Assembly: GCF_016082275.1 (NCBI RefSeq)
Contig: NZ_MOWM01000001.1
Coordinates: forward strand, 90,978-154,977
DNA length: 64,000 bases
Reading direction: 5' to 3'
Source of the DNA: Variovorax sp. E3
GTDB lineage: Bacteria; Pseudomonadota; Gammaproteobacteria; Burkholderiales; Burkholderiaceae_C
The notes beneath the pieces were generated by a model. It was given only the letters and a program-made list of their open reading frames with translations, had not been told where the DNA came from and ran no database searches. Position numbers and translations under genes: made by a program. Of this stretch, positions 28,984-40,772 are shown piece by piece. How positions within the stretch are numbered: the stretch's first letter is position 1; each line of letters opens with the position of its first letter.

Positions 28984-29766
28984 ATGTGGAATGGCAATTC
29001 CCTCGCCGGCCAACGCGTGCTCGTCACGGCCGGTGCAAGCGGCATCGGCCTCGAAATCGCGCGTGGCTTCGCCGCGGCGGGCGCCCGGGTCCTGGCCTGC
29101 GACGTGCAACAGGCGAGCCTCGATGAATTGAAACGCGAACTGCCGGCGATTGCCGGCCGCCTCGCCGATGTCTCCAGCGAAGAAGACGTGGCCCGGCTGT
29201 TCGACGCCGTGGACCGCGAGCTCGGCGGCCTCGACGTGCTCGTGAACAACGCCGGCGTGGCCGGGCCGACCGGAGGTGTCGAAACCCTCTCGCTGGCGGA
29301 CTGGGAGCGCACGCTCGCCGTCAACATCACGGGACAGTTTCTCTGCGCACGGCTTGCGGTGCCGCGACTGCGGCAAGGGCGCAACCCGTCCATCGTCAAC
29401 CTCTCTTCGGCCGCCGGCCACCTGGGCATGCCGGGGCGCTCGCCCTACTCCGCCTCGAAATGGGCGGTGATCGGCTTCACGAAGACACTCGCGATCGAAC
29501 TCGGCAAGGACGGCATTCGCGTCAACGCGATCCTGCCGGGTGCGGTCGACGGCCCCCGCATCCGCGCAGTGATCGCCGCCAAGGCCGAAGCGCTGGGCAA
29601 GCCGCTGGCGGAAGTCACGCGCAGCTACACCGCGCAATCGGCACTGGGGCGCATGGTGACGCCCGGCGACATCGCCAACATGGTGCTGTTCGCCGCGAGC
29701 GACCTGGCCGCGAGCGTCACGGGCCAGGCGCTCGCGGTGGACGGCCATACCCAGGCACTGAGCTGA
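28984..29766 (+). CDS. SDR family NAD(P)-dependent oxidoreductase
   Basis: This is a classical short-chain dehydrogenase of 260 aa. The cofactor loop reads VTAGASGIGLEIARGF (TGxxxGxG variant with AGASGIG), the NNAG motif is VLVNNAGVAGP, the catalytic serine is in SIVNLSSAAGH and the YxxxK pair in SPYSASKWAV. Aspartate at the end of strand 2 (VLACDVQQ) favours NAD. A purine-rich AAGGAG ribosome binding site precedes the ATG. As first gene of the operon and neighbour of a BKACE enzyme, it probably oxidises a beta-hydroxy acid to the beta-keto acid; the exact substrate is unknown. Confidence 0.88.
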   Translation: MWNGNSLAGQRVLVTAGASGIGLEIARGFAAAGARVLACDVQQASLDELKRELPAIAGRLADVSSEEDVARLFDAVDRELGGLDVLVNNAGVAGPTGGVETLSLADWERTLAVNITGQFLCARLAVPRLRQGRNPSIVNLSSAAGHLGMPGRSPYSASKWAVIGFTKTLAIELGKDGIRVNAILPGAVDGPRIRAVIAAKAEALGKPLAEVTRSYTAQSALGRMVTPGDIANMVLFAASDLAASVTGQALAVDGHTQALS

Positions 29767-29820
29767 TCGCCGGCCGCCCTTCCTTTTCTTTCCTCTTCTC
29801 ATCCGGACAAGACACACCCA

Positions 29821-30751
29821 TGGCCCACCGCTCCAAAGCCATCATCACCTGCGCGCCCACGGGCGCAATCCACACACCGAGCATGTCGCCCCACCTGCCC
29901 GTGACGGCCGATGAAATCGCGGCGGCTTCCATCGAAGCCGCCCGCGCCGGCGCCGCGATCCTGCACCTGCATGCGCGTGACCCGAAGGACGGCCGCCCCT
30001 CGCAAGACCCGGCGCTGTTCCGCCCGTTCCTGTCGAAGATCAAGGCCGCGACCGATGCGGTGATCAACATCACCACCGGCGGCAGCCACACATGAGCGTC
30101 GAGGAACGCATGCGGCCGGCGACCACCTTCAAGCCCGAGCTCGCCTCGCTCAACATGGGCTCGATGAACTTCGGCCTCTTCCCGATGCTCGAGCGCTTCA
30201 AGTCCCTCGAGCACGACTGGGAGCGCGAGCACCTCGAGAACAGCCGCAACCTGATCTTCAAGAACACCTTCGCCGATATCGAGAACATCCTCGAGCTCGG
30301 CAACGCCAACGGCACGCGCTTCGAGTTCGAGTGCTACGACGTCAGCCATCTCAACAACCTGCGGCATTTCCTGGATCGCGGACTGGTGCGGACGCCGCTC
30401 TTCGTGCAAACCGTCTTCGGCATCCTGGGCGGTATCGGTGCCGACCCGGAGGACCTGATGCACATGCACCGCACCGCCGCACGGCTGTTCGGCGACCGCT
30501 TCCAATGGTCGATCCTCGGCACCGGCCGCAACCAGCTGCCGCTGGCCACCATCGGCGCCGCCATGGGCTCGCACGTGCGCGTGGGGCTCGAGGACTCGCT
30601 GTGGATCGGGCCCGGCCGGCTCGCCGCGTCGAGCGCCGAACAGGTGCTGCGCATCCGCGCGGTGCTGGAGGCGCTGAACATCGACATCGCCACGCCCGAC
30701 GAGGCGCGCGAAATGCTCGGGCTCAAGGGCGCCGCGCGCGTCGACTTCTAG
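29821..30751 (+). CDS. BKACE family beta-keto acid cleavage enzyme (DUF849), one frameshift
   Basis: This zinc enzyme family condenses a beta-keto acid with acetyl-CoA and splits it to acetoacetate and a new CoA ester. The start reads IITCAPTGAIHTPSMSPHLP. The metal-binding HLHARD is at about residue 46 and the third ligand glutamate in HVRVGLEDSLW. One C is missing near 30086; restoring it joins ITTGGSPHMSVEERMRPAT and gives about 310 aa, the family's normal size. BKACE members serve lysine, carnitine and many other pathways, so the neighbours (SDR, MFS) define the pathway only loosely. Confidence 0.88.
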
Positions 30752-30866
30752 CCTGCACGAGAACCATCGTCCTGGCCGCATCGCCGCGGCCGGACCCTGC
30801 ACGCCCGTCGGTCGGCCCTGCCCGGACCTCCCGGCGCCCATCCCCGGACCCAGAAGGAGACACACG

Positions 30867-32199
30867 ATGCCACACGCATCCACCCAGACCGCCCCGATCG
30901 GGCTCCAGCTCGAACAGACGACCGAAGAACAACGCTCCCTGAACGCGCTGCTCTTTTCGCAAGCTCATGCCGCTGCTCGTGCTGGCCTATGTGGTCAGCT
31001 TCATCGACCGCACGAACATCGCGCTGGCCAAGAGCCACATGGCCGTGGACATCGGCATCTCGGCCGCGGCCTACGGGCTCGGTGCCGGTCTGTTCTTCCT
31101 GAGCTACGCCTTGCTCGAAGTGCCCAGCAATCTGGTGATGCACCGGGTGGGCGCACGCTGGTGGATCGCGCGCATCATGATCACCTGGGGGCTGCTGTCG
31201 GCCGGCATGGCCTTCGTCTCGGGGGAAACCTCGTTCTACGTGATGCGCATCCTGCTGGGCGCGGCGGAGGCCGGCCTGTTCCCGGGCGTGATGCTCTACC
31301 TGAACTACTGGTTCGGCCGCAAGGACCGCGCACGCGCGACGGGCTACTTCCTGCTCGGCGTGTGCATCGCGAACATCCTGAGCGGCCCGGTCGGCGGCGC
31401 GCTGCTGCAGATGGACGGCCTGCTGGGCTGGCACGGCTGGCAATGGATGTTCGTGCTCGAGGGCCTGCCGGCCGTGGTGCTGGCCTTCGTCGTCTGGCGC
31501 AAGTTGCCCGACGGACCGTCCAGCGCCAGCTGGCTCACGCGAGCGCAGGCACAAGCCATCGAACACCGGCTGGCAGCCGAACGCGCCGAGGATGTGGCGA
31601 GCGGCCAGGTCGGCGAATCCCTGCGTGCCTGCCTGGCCGACCGGCAGATCTGGCTCGCGATCTTTGTCTACTTCTGCCACCAGATCAGCATCTACACCGT
31701 GATCTTCTTCCTGCCGGGCATCATCGGCACCTACGGCAAGCTCTCGCCGCTGCAGATCGGGGCGCTCAACTCGCTGCCGTGGATCGCCGCCGCCATCGGC
31801 GCCGTCACGCTCCCGCGGCTTGCGGTCACACCGCAGCGCGGCCGGCGCCTGTTGCTGGTCGGGCTGCTCGCGATGGCGGTGGGGCTGTGGCTCGCGGCAT
31901 TCGCAAGCCCCGCCGTCGCGCTCGCGGGCTTCTGCGTCACGGGCTCGATGTTCTTCGTGGTGCAGTCGGTGATCTTCCTGTTCGCGTCTTCCCGCCTGGC
32001 GGGCGTCGCGCTCGCCGGAGGACTGGCGCTGGTCAACACCTGCGGCCTCGTGGGCGGCTTCATCGGCCCCTCGGTGATGGGCTGGATCGAGCAGAGCACG
32101 GGCAGCACCAGGAACGGGCTGCTCCTGATCGCGGTGCTGCTGGTGGCCGCCGCGCTGGCCAGCATCTGGATGCGGCAGGGGCAGGAGTCGCGCCGCTAG
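30867..32199 (+). CDS. MFS transporter, anion:cation symporter (ACS) type, one frameshift
   Basis: This is a twelve-helix major facilitator that probably imports the organic acid used by the adjacent SDR and BKACE enzymes. The family start LLVLAYVVSFIDRTNIALAK and the loop-2 region VPSNLVMHRVGARWWIARI are diagnostic of the ACS/phthalate-permease family. An extra T in a run of four (30954-30957) throws off the frame before helix 1; removing it joins EEQRSLNALLFRKLMPLLVL. Repaired length about 443 aa. It is 115 bp after the BKACE gene and reads in the same direction. Confidence 0.87.
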
Positions 32200-32233
32200 C
32201 TGGCCGGAACCGACCGCACCGACGGGATCGGAA

Positions 32234-33760
<1,527 letters not shown>

Positions 33761-33767
33761 GGAAGTC

Positions 33768-34368
33768 TTAAGTATTGAAGCCGGCGTTTCGAAGCAGGCC
33801 GGCCGTCTCGAACATGGGAAGTCCCATGATGCCCGAATAGGACCCGCTGATGTGCTCGATGAACGCGGCCGCCGCGCCTGGATGGCGTAGGCCCCGGCCT
33901 TGCCCAGCGGCTCGCCGCCTTCCGCATAGCGGGCGATCTGGGCCTCGGTGATCTTCGCGAAGCGCACGCGCGAAACGCTGAGCGCGGCATGGCGCTGCTC
34001 GCCGTGCTGCAACGCCACCGCCGTGAGCACGCGGTGCGTGGCGCCCGACAGCATCGCGAGCATGCGCGCGGCATCGGCGGCGTCCTCGGGCTTGCCGAGG
34101 ATGGTGCGGCCGAGCGCAACCGTGGTGTCGGCGCAGAGCACCGGCGCACTGGCCAGGCCTCGGCGCGCCAGCCGCGCCACGGCCGCATCGAGCTTGAGCG
34201 CGGTCACACGCTGCACGTAGGAGGCCGGCGCTCGTTGAGCAGCACCGCTTCGAGCGCCTCGGCGTCTTCGCCGGCATCGGCGAGCAGCAGCGCATGGCGA
34301 ACGCCGAGCTGGCCGAGCAGTTGGGCGCGGCGCGGGCTTTGCGAGGCGAGGTAGATGAAGTCGGTCAA
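33768..34368 (-). CDS. maf: Maf family nucleotide pyrophosphatase (YhdE-like), two frameshifts
   Basis: This house-cleaning enzyme hydrolyses non-canonical or excess nucleoside triphosphates, dTTP and UTP in the YhdE group. The start appears to be TTG at 34368, giving [20 protein letters not shown] with the family's SQSPRR loop. The catalytic stretch [18 protein letters not shown] and the ending [19 protein letters not shown] are clear. Two single-base losses (near 34228 and 33878) break the frame; repaired length about 200 aa. It starts 3 bp after the PhyH-like gene. Essential-looking context makes true decay unlikely. Confidence 0.85.
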
Positions 34369-34371
34369 GGC

Positions 34372-35088
34372 TCAGTTCTCCTGTGAGGCCGGCGGCGCAG
34401 TCCGCGCGCCGGCCACGGTGCGATTCCAGACCAGGCCATGCGGCAGGCGCCCGGGTCCGAAGAGGAAGTGAAGGACGCGGCGGCGCACAGGCGACCGGGC
34501 GCGGGACGAGGCGTGCAGCAGCAGCGGGCGCATCAGCAGCGCATCGCCGCGTGCCGCGATGCAGACCTCTTCGCCATGGGCAGCGCGCAGCGCCTGCGCC
34601 TCGGCGTCGCCCAGCCGGCCGACGCGGTGGCTGCCCGGCACGACGCGCAAAGGCCCGGCTTCAGCGCCGCAATCGTCCAGGTGCACGCGCACGGCGAGCA
34701 GCGACTGCAACACCTTGATCGAAGGCTGCACGTACGGTTCGCCCTCCTTGGTCACCATCGGCAGGCTGCCGCCCGAGGCGGGAATCGAGGTGTCCTGGTG
34801 CAGCGCGACCAGCCAGTTGCGGTCGGCGGTCTTGTCGAACAGCGTGCATTGCACGGCGACGGATTCGGCCTCGAGCAGGCCGAGATCGACCAGCCGCGCT
34901 TTCAGTTGAACGCCCATCCGGTGGCATTGCGATTGGGCCAACAGGTTGCGACTGCCTGCCGCTTCGTGCCCCAGCCAGCCTTCAAGCGACTGCGCGGCTT
35001 CGTCCAGCAGCCCGTTCGGCAGCAGCGCCGGTACAAGCACATAGCCCTTCTCGTCGAGCCACGCGGCCTGCCCGTCGGCGCTCGTCAT
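34372..35088 (-). CDS. Phytanoyl-CoA dioxygenase (PhyH) family protein
   Basis: This is a 238-residue Fe(II)/2-oxoglutarate oxygenase-like protein. The first metal ligands are in [11 protein letters not shown] (HxD) and the distal histidine is in [14 protein letters not shown], followed by an arginine suited to 2-oxoglutarate binding. The start [20 protein letters not shown] is typical of PhyH proteins. It overlaps the rlmH stop by 4 bp (ATGA) and precedes maf by 3 bp, so it is fully embedded in the housekeeping operon. Its substrate is unknown. Confidence 0.82.
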   Translation of the reverse strand: MTSADGQAAWLDEKGYVLVPALLPNGLLDEAAQSLEGWLGHEAAGSRNLLAQSQCHRMGVQLKARLVDLGLLEAESVAVQCTLFDKTADRNWLVALHQDTSIPASGGSLPMVTKEGEPYVQPSIKVLQSLLAVRVHLDDCGAEAGPLRVVPGSHRVGRLGDAEAQALRAAHGEEVCIAARGDALLMRPLLLHASSRARSPVRRRVLHFLFGPGRLPHGLVWNRTVAGARTAPPASQEN

Positions 35089-35552
35089 TCGCGGTGGTAA
35101 GGATGGCCCGCGTTCACCGACCACGCCCGGTACAGCTGCTCGACCAGCAGCACCCGCGCCATTGCGTGCGGCAGCGTCAGGTCGGACAGGCGGATGCGCT
35201 CGTGGGCCGCGGCCTTGAAGGCCGGGTCGAGCCCGTCGGGCCCGCCGATGACCAGCGCCACGTCGTCACCCTCGCCCTGCCAGGTCTGCAGCCGCGTGGC
35301 GAGCGCCTTGGTGGTCAACGCCGTGCCGCGCTCGTCGAGCACGACGATGCGCATGCCGCGCGCGATGGCGCCCTCGATGCGCTCGCGCTCGGCGGCGTAC
35401 AGCGTCTCCAGGGTCTTGGAGCCGCGCGGCTCGGTCTTGACCGCGCGCAGCTCGAGCTTGAGCTCGGGTGGGAAGCGCTTGGCGTAGTCGTCCCAGGCAG
35501 TCTGAGCCCAATCGGGCATGCGCTGCCCGACGGCGACCACCAGGAGCTTCAT
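35085..35552 (-). CDS. rlmH: 23S rRNA (pseudouridine1915-N3)-methyltransferase RlmH
   Basis: This SPOUT-class methyltransferase modifies helix 69 of 23S rRNA in the assembled ribosome. Diagnostic segments are [33 protein letters not shown], the knot motif [11 protein letters not shown] and the ending [20 protein letters not shown]. At 155 aa it is complete. Its ATG overlaps the rsfS stop codon (ATGA) and its own stop overlaps the next ATG. Confidence 0.96.
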   Translation of the reverse strand: MKLLVVAVGQRMPDWAQTAWDDYAKRFPPELKLELRAVKTEPRGSKTLETLYAAERERIEGAIARGMRIVVLDERGTALTTKALATRLQTWQGEGDDVALVIGGPDGLDPAFKAAAHERIRLSDLTLPHAMARVLLVEQLYRAWSVNAGHPYHRE

Positions 35553-36247
35553 GCGCGGCGGGCTGGCGCCTTCTTGGCGGCAGTCTTCGCTGCGGTCTTT
35601 GCAGCGGGCTTCTTGGCGGCGGGCTTGCCGACCACCTTGACCGGCACGCGCGCGGTGGTGGTCTTTTTGGCCGGTGCCTTCTTGGCGGTGGTCTTGGCGG
35701 CCGTCTTCGAAGCCGGCTTTCTTGCCGGCGCCTTCGCGGCCTTGGCTTCCTGCTCGGCCGCGCGGATGGCGGTCTTGGCGGCGCTCGAGCGGCGCAGCGT
35801 CGGTTCCTTGGCGGCGGGCTTCTTCTTGGCCTCGGGCTCGTCCTTGACCGACGAGCTCGTCGACGCGGCAGGCTTGGCACCGCCCAGCTTGGAGCGCACC
35901 GGCTTGTCGCCCCAGATCTCTTCGAGGTGGTAGTACTGGCGGATGGCCGGCTGCATGATGTGCGCGACCGCCGCGCCGCAGTCCACGATGATCCACTCGC
36001 CGTTTTCCTCGCCCTCGATGCGCGGCTTGCCGAAACCGGCTTCGCGCACGGCATCGCGCACGCTGGCGGCCAGCGCCTTGGTCTGGCGGTTCGACGTGCC
36101 CGACGCAACGATCACGCGCTCGAACAGCGGTGACAGATGCTCGGTATCGAATACCTGGATGTCCTGCGCCTTGACGTCTTCGAGACCATCGATGATGGCT
36201 CGCTGGAGTTTCTGGGTGTCTTTTTTGGCGGCGGCTTCAGTGGTCAT
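35549..36247 (-). CDS. rsfS: Ribosome silencing factor RsfS with long histone-like tail
   Basis: RsfS binds L14 and blocks subunit joining when nutrients are low. The conserved domain fills residues 10-118 ([20 protein letters not shown], then [17 protein letters not shown] and [16 protein letters not shown]). The remaining 110 or so residues are a lysine/alanine/proline tail with repeats such as [18 protein letters not shown], like bacterial histone H1 proteins. Ordinary RsfS is 105-150 aa; this one is 232. The tail reads through cleanly to a coupled ATGA junction with rlmH, so it is not a frame artefact. Confidence 0.93.
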   Translation of the reverse strand: MTTEAAAKKDTQKLQRAIIDGLEDVKAQDIQVFDTEHLSPLFERVIVASGTSNRQTKALAASVRDAVREAGFGKPRIEGEENGEWIIVDCGAAVAHIMQPAIRQYYHLEEIWGDKPVRSKLGGAKPAASTSSSVKDEPEAKKKPAAKEPTLRRSSAAKTAIRAAEQEAKAAKAPARKPASKTAAKTTAKKAPAKKTTTARVPVKVVGKPAAKKPAAKTAAKTAAKKAPARRA

Positions 36248-36876
36248 CAGGCAGAGCGGTAGAGGTGGTGTTGGTCAATATAGCGTGCAACGGTGGCCGG
36301 AACCAGCGAGGAAATGTCCACGCCAAGCGCCGCGCGCCGCCGAATTTCGGTTGCGCTGGTGTCCATGGCCGGCAATTCGAGCGCCTCGAAACGTGCGCCG
36401 GCCGGGAGGCCGGGCAGCATTTTCGGATCAAAACGAGCGATGTCACCCGTCGATAATGCGCGATACGCTACAGAAACGATAGCAATGCCGAGTATAGCCT
36501 GCCAGCCGTGCCAGCTCGGCAACGCGCTGGCCTGGTCGGCGCCCATGATCAGCACGAGCTGCGCGCCGGGCTGTTCTTTCTGCAGTTCGTGCAGGGTGTC
36601 GAGCGTGTAGGTGGGCCCGTTGCGCAGCACTTCGCGGCTGTCGATGACGACGGTGCCCTTCAGGCCCGCGAAGGCCAGGCGGGTCATCTCCAGGCGGTCT
36701 TCTTTCGGTGTGAGCGCGCGGCTCTTGTGCCAGGCCTGCCCCGTGGGAATGACGTGCAGTTCGGCAAGATCGAGTTGCGCCAGCGCGGCTTCGGCAAGCG
36801 CCACATGGGCCCGGTGCGGCGGGTCGAACGCGCCGCCGAAAACGCCGATGCGCGGAGCCTTGCCGGGAGGGGTCAC
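36247..36876 (-). CDS. nadD: Nicotinate-nucleotide adenylyltransferase
   Basis: NadD converts nicotinate mononucleotide to deamido-NAD. The start is a GTG at 36876 that overlaps the hemF stop (GTGA), giving [20 protein letters not shown], where [11 protein letters not shown] is the nucleotidyl-transferase GxFDPxHxGH motif. The second motif lies in [20 protein letters not shown]. At 209 aa it is of normal size. It is coupled to rsfS (TGATG), a classic nadD-rsfS pairing. Confidence 0.94.
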   Translation of the reverse strand: MTPPGKAPRIGVFGGAFDPPHRAHVALAEAALAQLDLAELHVIPTGQAWHKSRALTPKEDRLEMTRLAFAGLKGTVVIDSREVLRNGPTYTLDTLHELQKEQPGAQLVLIMGADQASALPSWHGWQAILGIAIVSVAYRALSTGDIARFDPKMLPGLPAGARFEALELPAMDTSATEIRRRAALGVDISSLVPATVARYIDQHHLYRSA

Positions 36877-37789
36877 AGCCAGTCGCGCCGCACGATGAAG
36901 TCGCTGTACAGCGCGGCTTCGGGGCTGCCCGGCTCGGGCTGCTGCTGGTAGGCCCAACTGGCCAGCGGCGGCATCGACAGCAGGATCGATTCGGTGCGTC
37001 CGCCCGATTGCAGGCCGAAATGCGTGCCGCGGTCCCACACGAGGTTGAACTCGACATAGCGCCCACGCCGGTAGAGCTGGAAGTTGCGCTCCCGCTCGGT
37101 GTAGGGCGTGGCCCGGCGACGCTCGACCACGGGCAGGTAGGCCGGCAGGAAGCCGTCGCCCACCGAGCGGATCATGGCAAAGCCATTCTCGAAACCGCCC
37201 TCGGAAAAGTCGTCGAAGAAGATGCCGCCGACGCCGCGTTGCTCGTTGCGGTGCTTCAGGAAGAAATACTCGTCGCACCAGGTCTTGAAGCGCGGGTACT
37301 TGTCCTGGCCGAAGGGCGCGAGCGCATCGCGGCACACGGTGTGAAAGTGCACCGCGTCTTCCTCGAAGCCGTAGCACGGCGTGAGGTCCATGCCGCCGCC
37401 GAACCAGCACACCGGCTCGCCGCCCTCGGGCAGCGCGGCCAGCATGCGCACGTTCATGTGGACGATCGGCACGTAGGGGTTGCGCGGGTGGAACACCAGC
37501 GACACGCCCATGGCCTCGAAGGGCGCGCCGGCGAGTTCAGGCCGGTTCTGCGTGGCCGAGGGCGGCAGCTTCGGCCCGCGCACCTGCGAGAAGCCGCAGC
37601 CCGCGCGCTCGAACAGCTCGCCGCCTTCGAGAATGCACGTCAGGCCGTGGCCCTGCAGCGGCTCGCCGGGAGCTTCTGCCAGGCATCGCGCACGCAGGTG
37701 CCGCCGTCGGCTTTCTCGACCGCTGAAATGATCGACTGCTGCAGTCCGCGCAGGTAGTCGCCGACCGCTGCCGGGTTGGTTTGCTGCAT
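36873..37789 (-). CDS. hemF: Oxygen-dependent coproporphyrinogen-III oxidase, one frameshift
   Basis: HemF carries out the aerobic oxidative decarboxylation of coproporphyrinogen III in heme synthesis. Motifs include [40 protein letters not shown] and [20 protein letters not shown], the last being the family signature. A missing C near 37669 (in QKLPGEPLQG) separates the first 40 codons from the rest; repaired length about 306 aa. The ATG overlaps the purD stop (TGATG) and the stop overlaps the nadD GTG, so both ends are fixed by coupling. Confidence 0.93.
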
Positions 37790-39087
37790 CAAGCGTGGGG
37801 GGTGTTGCGCGCATGCACGGCGCGGAATCCGATGTCCTTGCGGTATTGCGCGCCGTCGAAGTTGACGCGCGCCGCCACTTCGTAGGCCCGCTGCTGCGCC
37901 TGCTTCACGCTGTCGGCCAGCACCGTGACGCAAAGCACGCGGCCGCCGCTGGTGCGAAGCTCGCCGTTCTCCAGCGTCGTGCCGGCGTGGAACACCACGG
38001 CGTCGGCCACTTCGGCGGGAATGCCCGTGATGCGGTCGCCCTTGCGCGGCGACAGCGGGTAGCCGTGCGCGGCCATCACCACGCCCATGGCCACGCGCCG
38101 GTCCCACTGCAGCTCGACCTGGTCGAGCGTGCCGTCGGTGGCGTGCCAGAACACCTCGAACAGGTCGGACTTCAGGCGCATCATGATCGGCTGCGTCTCG
38201 GGGTCGCCCATGCGGCAGTTGAACTCGAGCGTCTTGGGATGGCCGGCCGCGTCGATCATCAGGCCGGCGTACAGGAAACCCGTGTACGGAATGCCGTCTT
38301 TTTCCATGCCGCGGATGGTCGGCAGGATGATCTCGCGCATGGCGCGCGCATGCACCTCGGCCGTGACCACCGGCGCGGGCGAATACGCGCCCATGCCGCC
38401 GGTGTTGGGGCCTTCGTCGTTGTCGAGCAGGCGCTTGTGGTCCTGGCTGGTGGCCAGCGCGGTGACGTTCTTGCCGTCGCACAGCACGATGAAGCTGGCT
38501 TCCTCGCCCTGCAGGAATTCTTCGATGACGACGCGCGCGCCGCCTTCGTTGTGCGACACGCCGAACTTGTTGTCGACCAGCATGAAGTCGACCGCCTCGT
38601 GCGCTTCCTGCGCGGTCATGGCCACGACCACGCCCTTGCCCGCCGCCAGGCCGTCGGCCTTGACGACGATGGGCGCGCCCTTGGCGTCGATGTAGGCATG
38701 CGCGAGCGCGGCGTCGGTGAACGCCTCGTACTCGGCCGTGGGGATCTTGTGGCGCTTCATGAACGCCTTCGAGAAGGCCTTGGAGCTTTCGAGCTGCGCG
38801 GCGGCCTGCGTCGGCCCGAAGATGCGCAGGCCGTGCGCGCGGAACTCGTCGACCACGCCGGCCGCCAGCGGCGCCTCGGGGCCGACCACGGTCAGCGCGA
38901 TCTTTTCGTTGATGGCCCACTCGCGCAGCGCGGCGGGCTCGGTGATGTCGATGCAGTCGTAGCGTTCGTCGCTCGCGGTGCCGCCGTTGCCCGGCGCCAC
39001 GTACACGCGGCTCACACGGGTGGCCTGCGCCAGGCGCCATGCCAGAGCGTGTTCACGGCCCCCTCCCCCAATTACCAGTACCTTCAT
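37789..39087 (-). CDS. purD: Phosphoribosylamine--glycine ligase
   Basis: PurD is the second enzyme of de novo purine synthesis, with an ATP-grasp fold, intact at 432 aa. It starts [20 protein letters not shown] and contains the family signature in [12 protein letters not shown], the ATP-binding [16 protein letters not shown] and [12 protein letters not shown]. It is the first strictly coupled gene of the chain that runs through to rng; yebC ends 53 bp upstream. Confidence 0.97.
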   Translation of the reverse strand: MKVLVIGGGGREHALAWRLAQATRVSRVYVAPGNGGTASDERYDCIDITEPAALREWAINEKIALTVVGPEAPLAAGVVDEFRAHGLRIFGPTQAAAQLESSKAFSKAFMKRHKIPTAEYEAFTDAALAHAYIDAKGAPIVVKADGLAAGKGVVVAMTAQEAHEAVDFMLVDNKFGVSHNEGGARVVIEEFLQGEEASFIVLCDGKNVTALATSQDHKRLLDNDEGPNTGGMGAYSPAPVVTAEVHARAMREIILPTIRGMEKDGIPYTGFLYAGLMIDAAGHPKTLEFNCRMGDPETQPIMMRLKSDLFEVFWHATDGTLDQVELQWDRRVAMGVVMAAHGYPLSPRKGDRITGIPAEVADAVVFHAGTTLENGELRTSGGRVLCVTVLADSVKQAQQRAYEVAARVNFDGAQYRKDIGFRAVHARNTPHA

Positions 39088-39140
39088 TCGCGGGCCTTCA
39101 TTTCTCGCTGTGATTCAACAAACAACATTCATATTCGTGC

Positions 39141-39866
39141 TTACTCGGACAAGGAGGCGTTGTGATAAACGTCCTGCACGTCGTCCAGGTCCTCGAGCAC
39201 GTCGAGCAATTTCTGCATTTTCGCGGCGTCTTCGCCGGTGACATCGATCGGGTTCTCGGCGCGCATGGTGACTTCGGCCACCTCGGGCTTCAGGCCCGCG
39301 GCTTCCAGCGCGTTCTTCACGGCCTCGAAATCGGCGACCGGGGTCAGCACCTCGATGGCGCCGTCCTCGTCGGTGATGACGTCTTCGGCGCCCGCTTCGA
39401 GCGCCACTTCCATCACCTTGTCTTCGTCGGTGCCCGGCGCGAACACGATCTGGCCGCAGTGCTTGAACTGGAAGGCCACCGAGCCTTCGGTGCCCATGTT
39501 GCCGCCGTGCTTGGAGAAGGCGTGGCGCACTTCGGCCACGGTGCGCACGCGGTTGTCGGTCATGGTGTCGACGATGATCGCCGCGCCGCCGATGCCGTAC
39601 CCTTCGTAACGAATTTCTTCGTAATTGACGCCTTCGAGGTTGCCCGTGGCCTTGTCGATGTTGCGCTTGATGGTGTCGATCGGCAGGTTCACGGCCTTGG
39701 CCTTTTCCACCGCCAGCCGCAGCCGGGGGTTGGCGCTCAGGTCACCGCCGCCGGCGCGCGCCGCCACCGTGATTTCGCGAATGGCACGGGTCCAGAGCTT
39801 GCCGCGCTTCTCGTCCTGGCGGCCCTTGCGGTGCTGAATATTTGCCCATTTGCTATGTCCGGCCAT
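39141..39866 (-). CDS. YebC/PmpR family protein (transcription/translation regulator)
   Basis: This three-domain protein of 241 aa is the TACO1/YebC type. It starts [20 protein letters not shown], the invariant opening, and has [20 protein letters not shown] and [20 protein letters not shown]. Members act as DNA-binding regulators (PmpR) or help ribosomes at proline stretches. It lies 53 bp upstream of purD and is read in the same direction; the 117 bp before it separate it from the divergent methyltransferase. Confidence 0.95.
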   Translation of the reverse strand: MAGHSKWANIQHRKGRQDEKRGKLWTRAIREITVAARAGGGDLSANPRLRLAVEKAKAVNLPIDTIKRNIDKATGNLEGVNYEEIRYEGYGIGGAAIIVDTMTDNRVRTVAEVRHAFSKHGGNMGTEGSVAFQFKHCGQIVFAPGTDEDKVMEVALEAGAEDVITDEDGAIEVLTPVADFEAVKNALEAAGLKPEVAEVTMRAENPIDVTGEDAAKMQKLLDVLEDLDDVQDVYHNASLSE

Positions 39867-39983
39867 GGCTTTCTATCTCGCTGTCTTGTGTTTTCAAAGC
39901 AAGCTCCGAGTTTACTGTCCGGCGCACACAACGCCCGCCGGCCCCCTGGAATTCGGGCCTGGGCTTTTGGTGATAATCGTTCG

Positions 39984-40772
39984 ATGACGCCATCGCCTCA
40001 CGGCGGCCCCTCGACGCCCGTCGTCCTGCCGCCCCACGCTCCCCTGCCGCTGTACTACAACAACGAGGCAGAGCACCAGGCGTTCCTGCTGCGGATCTTC
40101 GACAGCACCGCGGCCGACTACAACCGCATCGAGAGCGTGCTCGCCTTCGGCACCGGCCCCGCCTACCGCCGTGCGGCGCTGCAGCAGGCCGGCCTGGCCG
40201 CCGGCGCGCACGTGCTCGACGTGGGCATCGGCACCGGCCTGGTGGCGCGCGAGGCGCTCAAGCTCATCGGCCCGACCGGCCGCCTCGTGGGCGTGGACCC
40301 CAGCCCCGGCATGATGGGCCAGGTCGACCTGCCCGGCGTCGAGCTGGTGCGCGGCTTTGCCGAAGCACTGCCCCGCCCCGACGCCAGCTGCGACTTCGTG
40401 AGCATGGGCTATGCCATGCGCCACATCAGCGACGTGGCCGCCGCGTTCGGCGAATTCCATCGCGTGCTGCGCCCCGGCGGGCGCGCGGTGGTGCTCGAAA
40501 TCACCAAGCCCGAGGGCCGCGTCGCGACGGCGCTGCTCAAGGGCTACATGCGCGCCGTGGTGCCGCTGATCGCCCGCGTGGTCGGTCGCCGGGCAGACAC
40601 CTCGGAACTCTGGCGCTATTACTGGGACACGATCGAGGCCTGCATTCCGCCCGAACAGGTGATGCAGGCGCTGGCCGCCGCGGGTTTTCGCGACGTGCGC
40701 CGGCATGCGAGCCTCGGCGTCTTCTCCGCCTATACCGCCATCAAACCAGAACCCAACGTCGAGGCCAGGTGA
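39984..40772 (+). CDS. UbiE/COQ5-like class I methyltransferase of the pigment locus
   Basis: This is an S-adenosylmethionine-dependent methyltransferase of 262 aa. The SAM loop is VLDVGIGTGLVAREALKLIG, the acidic residue after strand 2 lies in LVGVDPSPGMM and motif II in LPRPDASCDFVSMGYAMRHI. The resemblance is to UbiE, but its position, coupled by a GTGA overlap to the chorismatase gene, suggests it methylates the pigment or a precursor rather than ubiquinone. It starts the short plus-strand operon of the locus. Confidence 0.82.
   Translation: MTPSPHGGPSTPVVLPPHAPLPLYYNNEAEHQAFLLRIFDSTAADYNRIESVLAFGTGPAYRRAALQQAGLAAGAHVLDVGIGTGLVAREALKLIGPTGRLVGVDPSPGMMGQVDLPGVELVRGFAEALPRPDASCDFVSMGYAMRHISDVAAAFGEFHRVLRPGGRAVVLEITKPEGRVATALLKGYMRAVVPLIARVVGRRADTSELWRYYWDTIEACIPPEQVMQALAAAGFRDVRRHASLGVFSAYTAIKPEPNVEAR

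Noticed and set aside
36247..37410. An apparent long NadD with an extended N-terminus
   Set aside because: The extension lies out of frame over hemF. The GTG overlapping the hemF stop gives a normal NadD.
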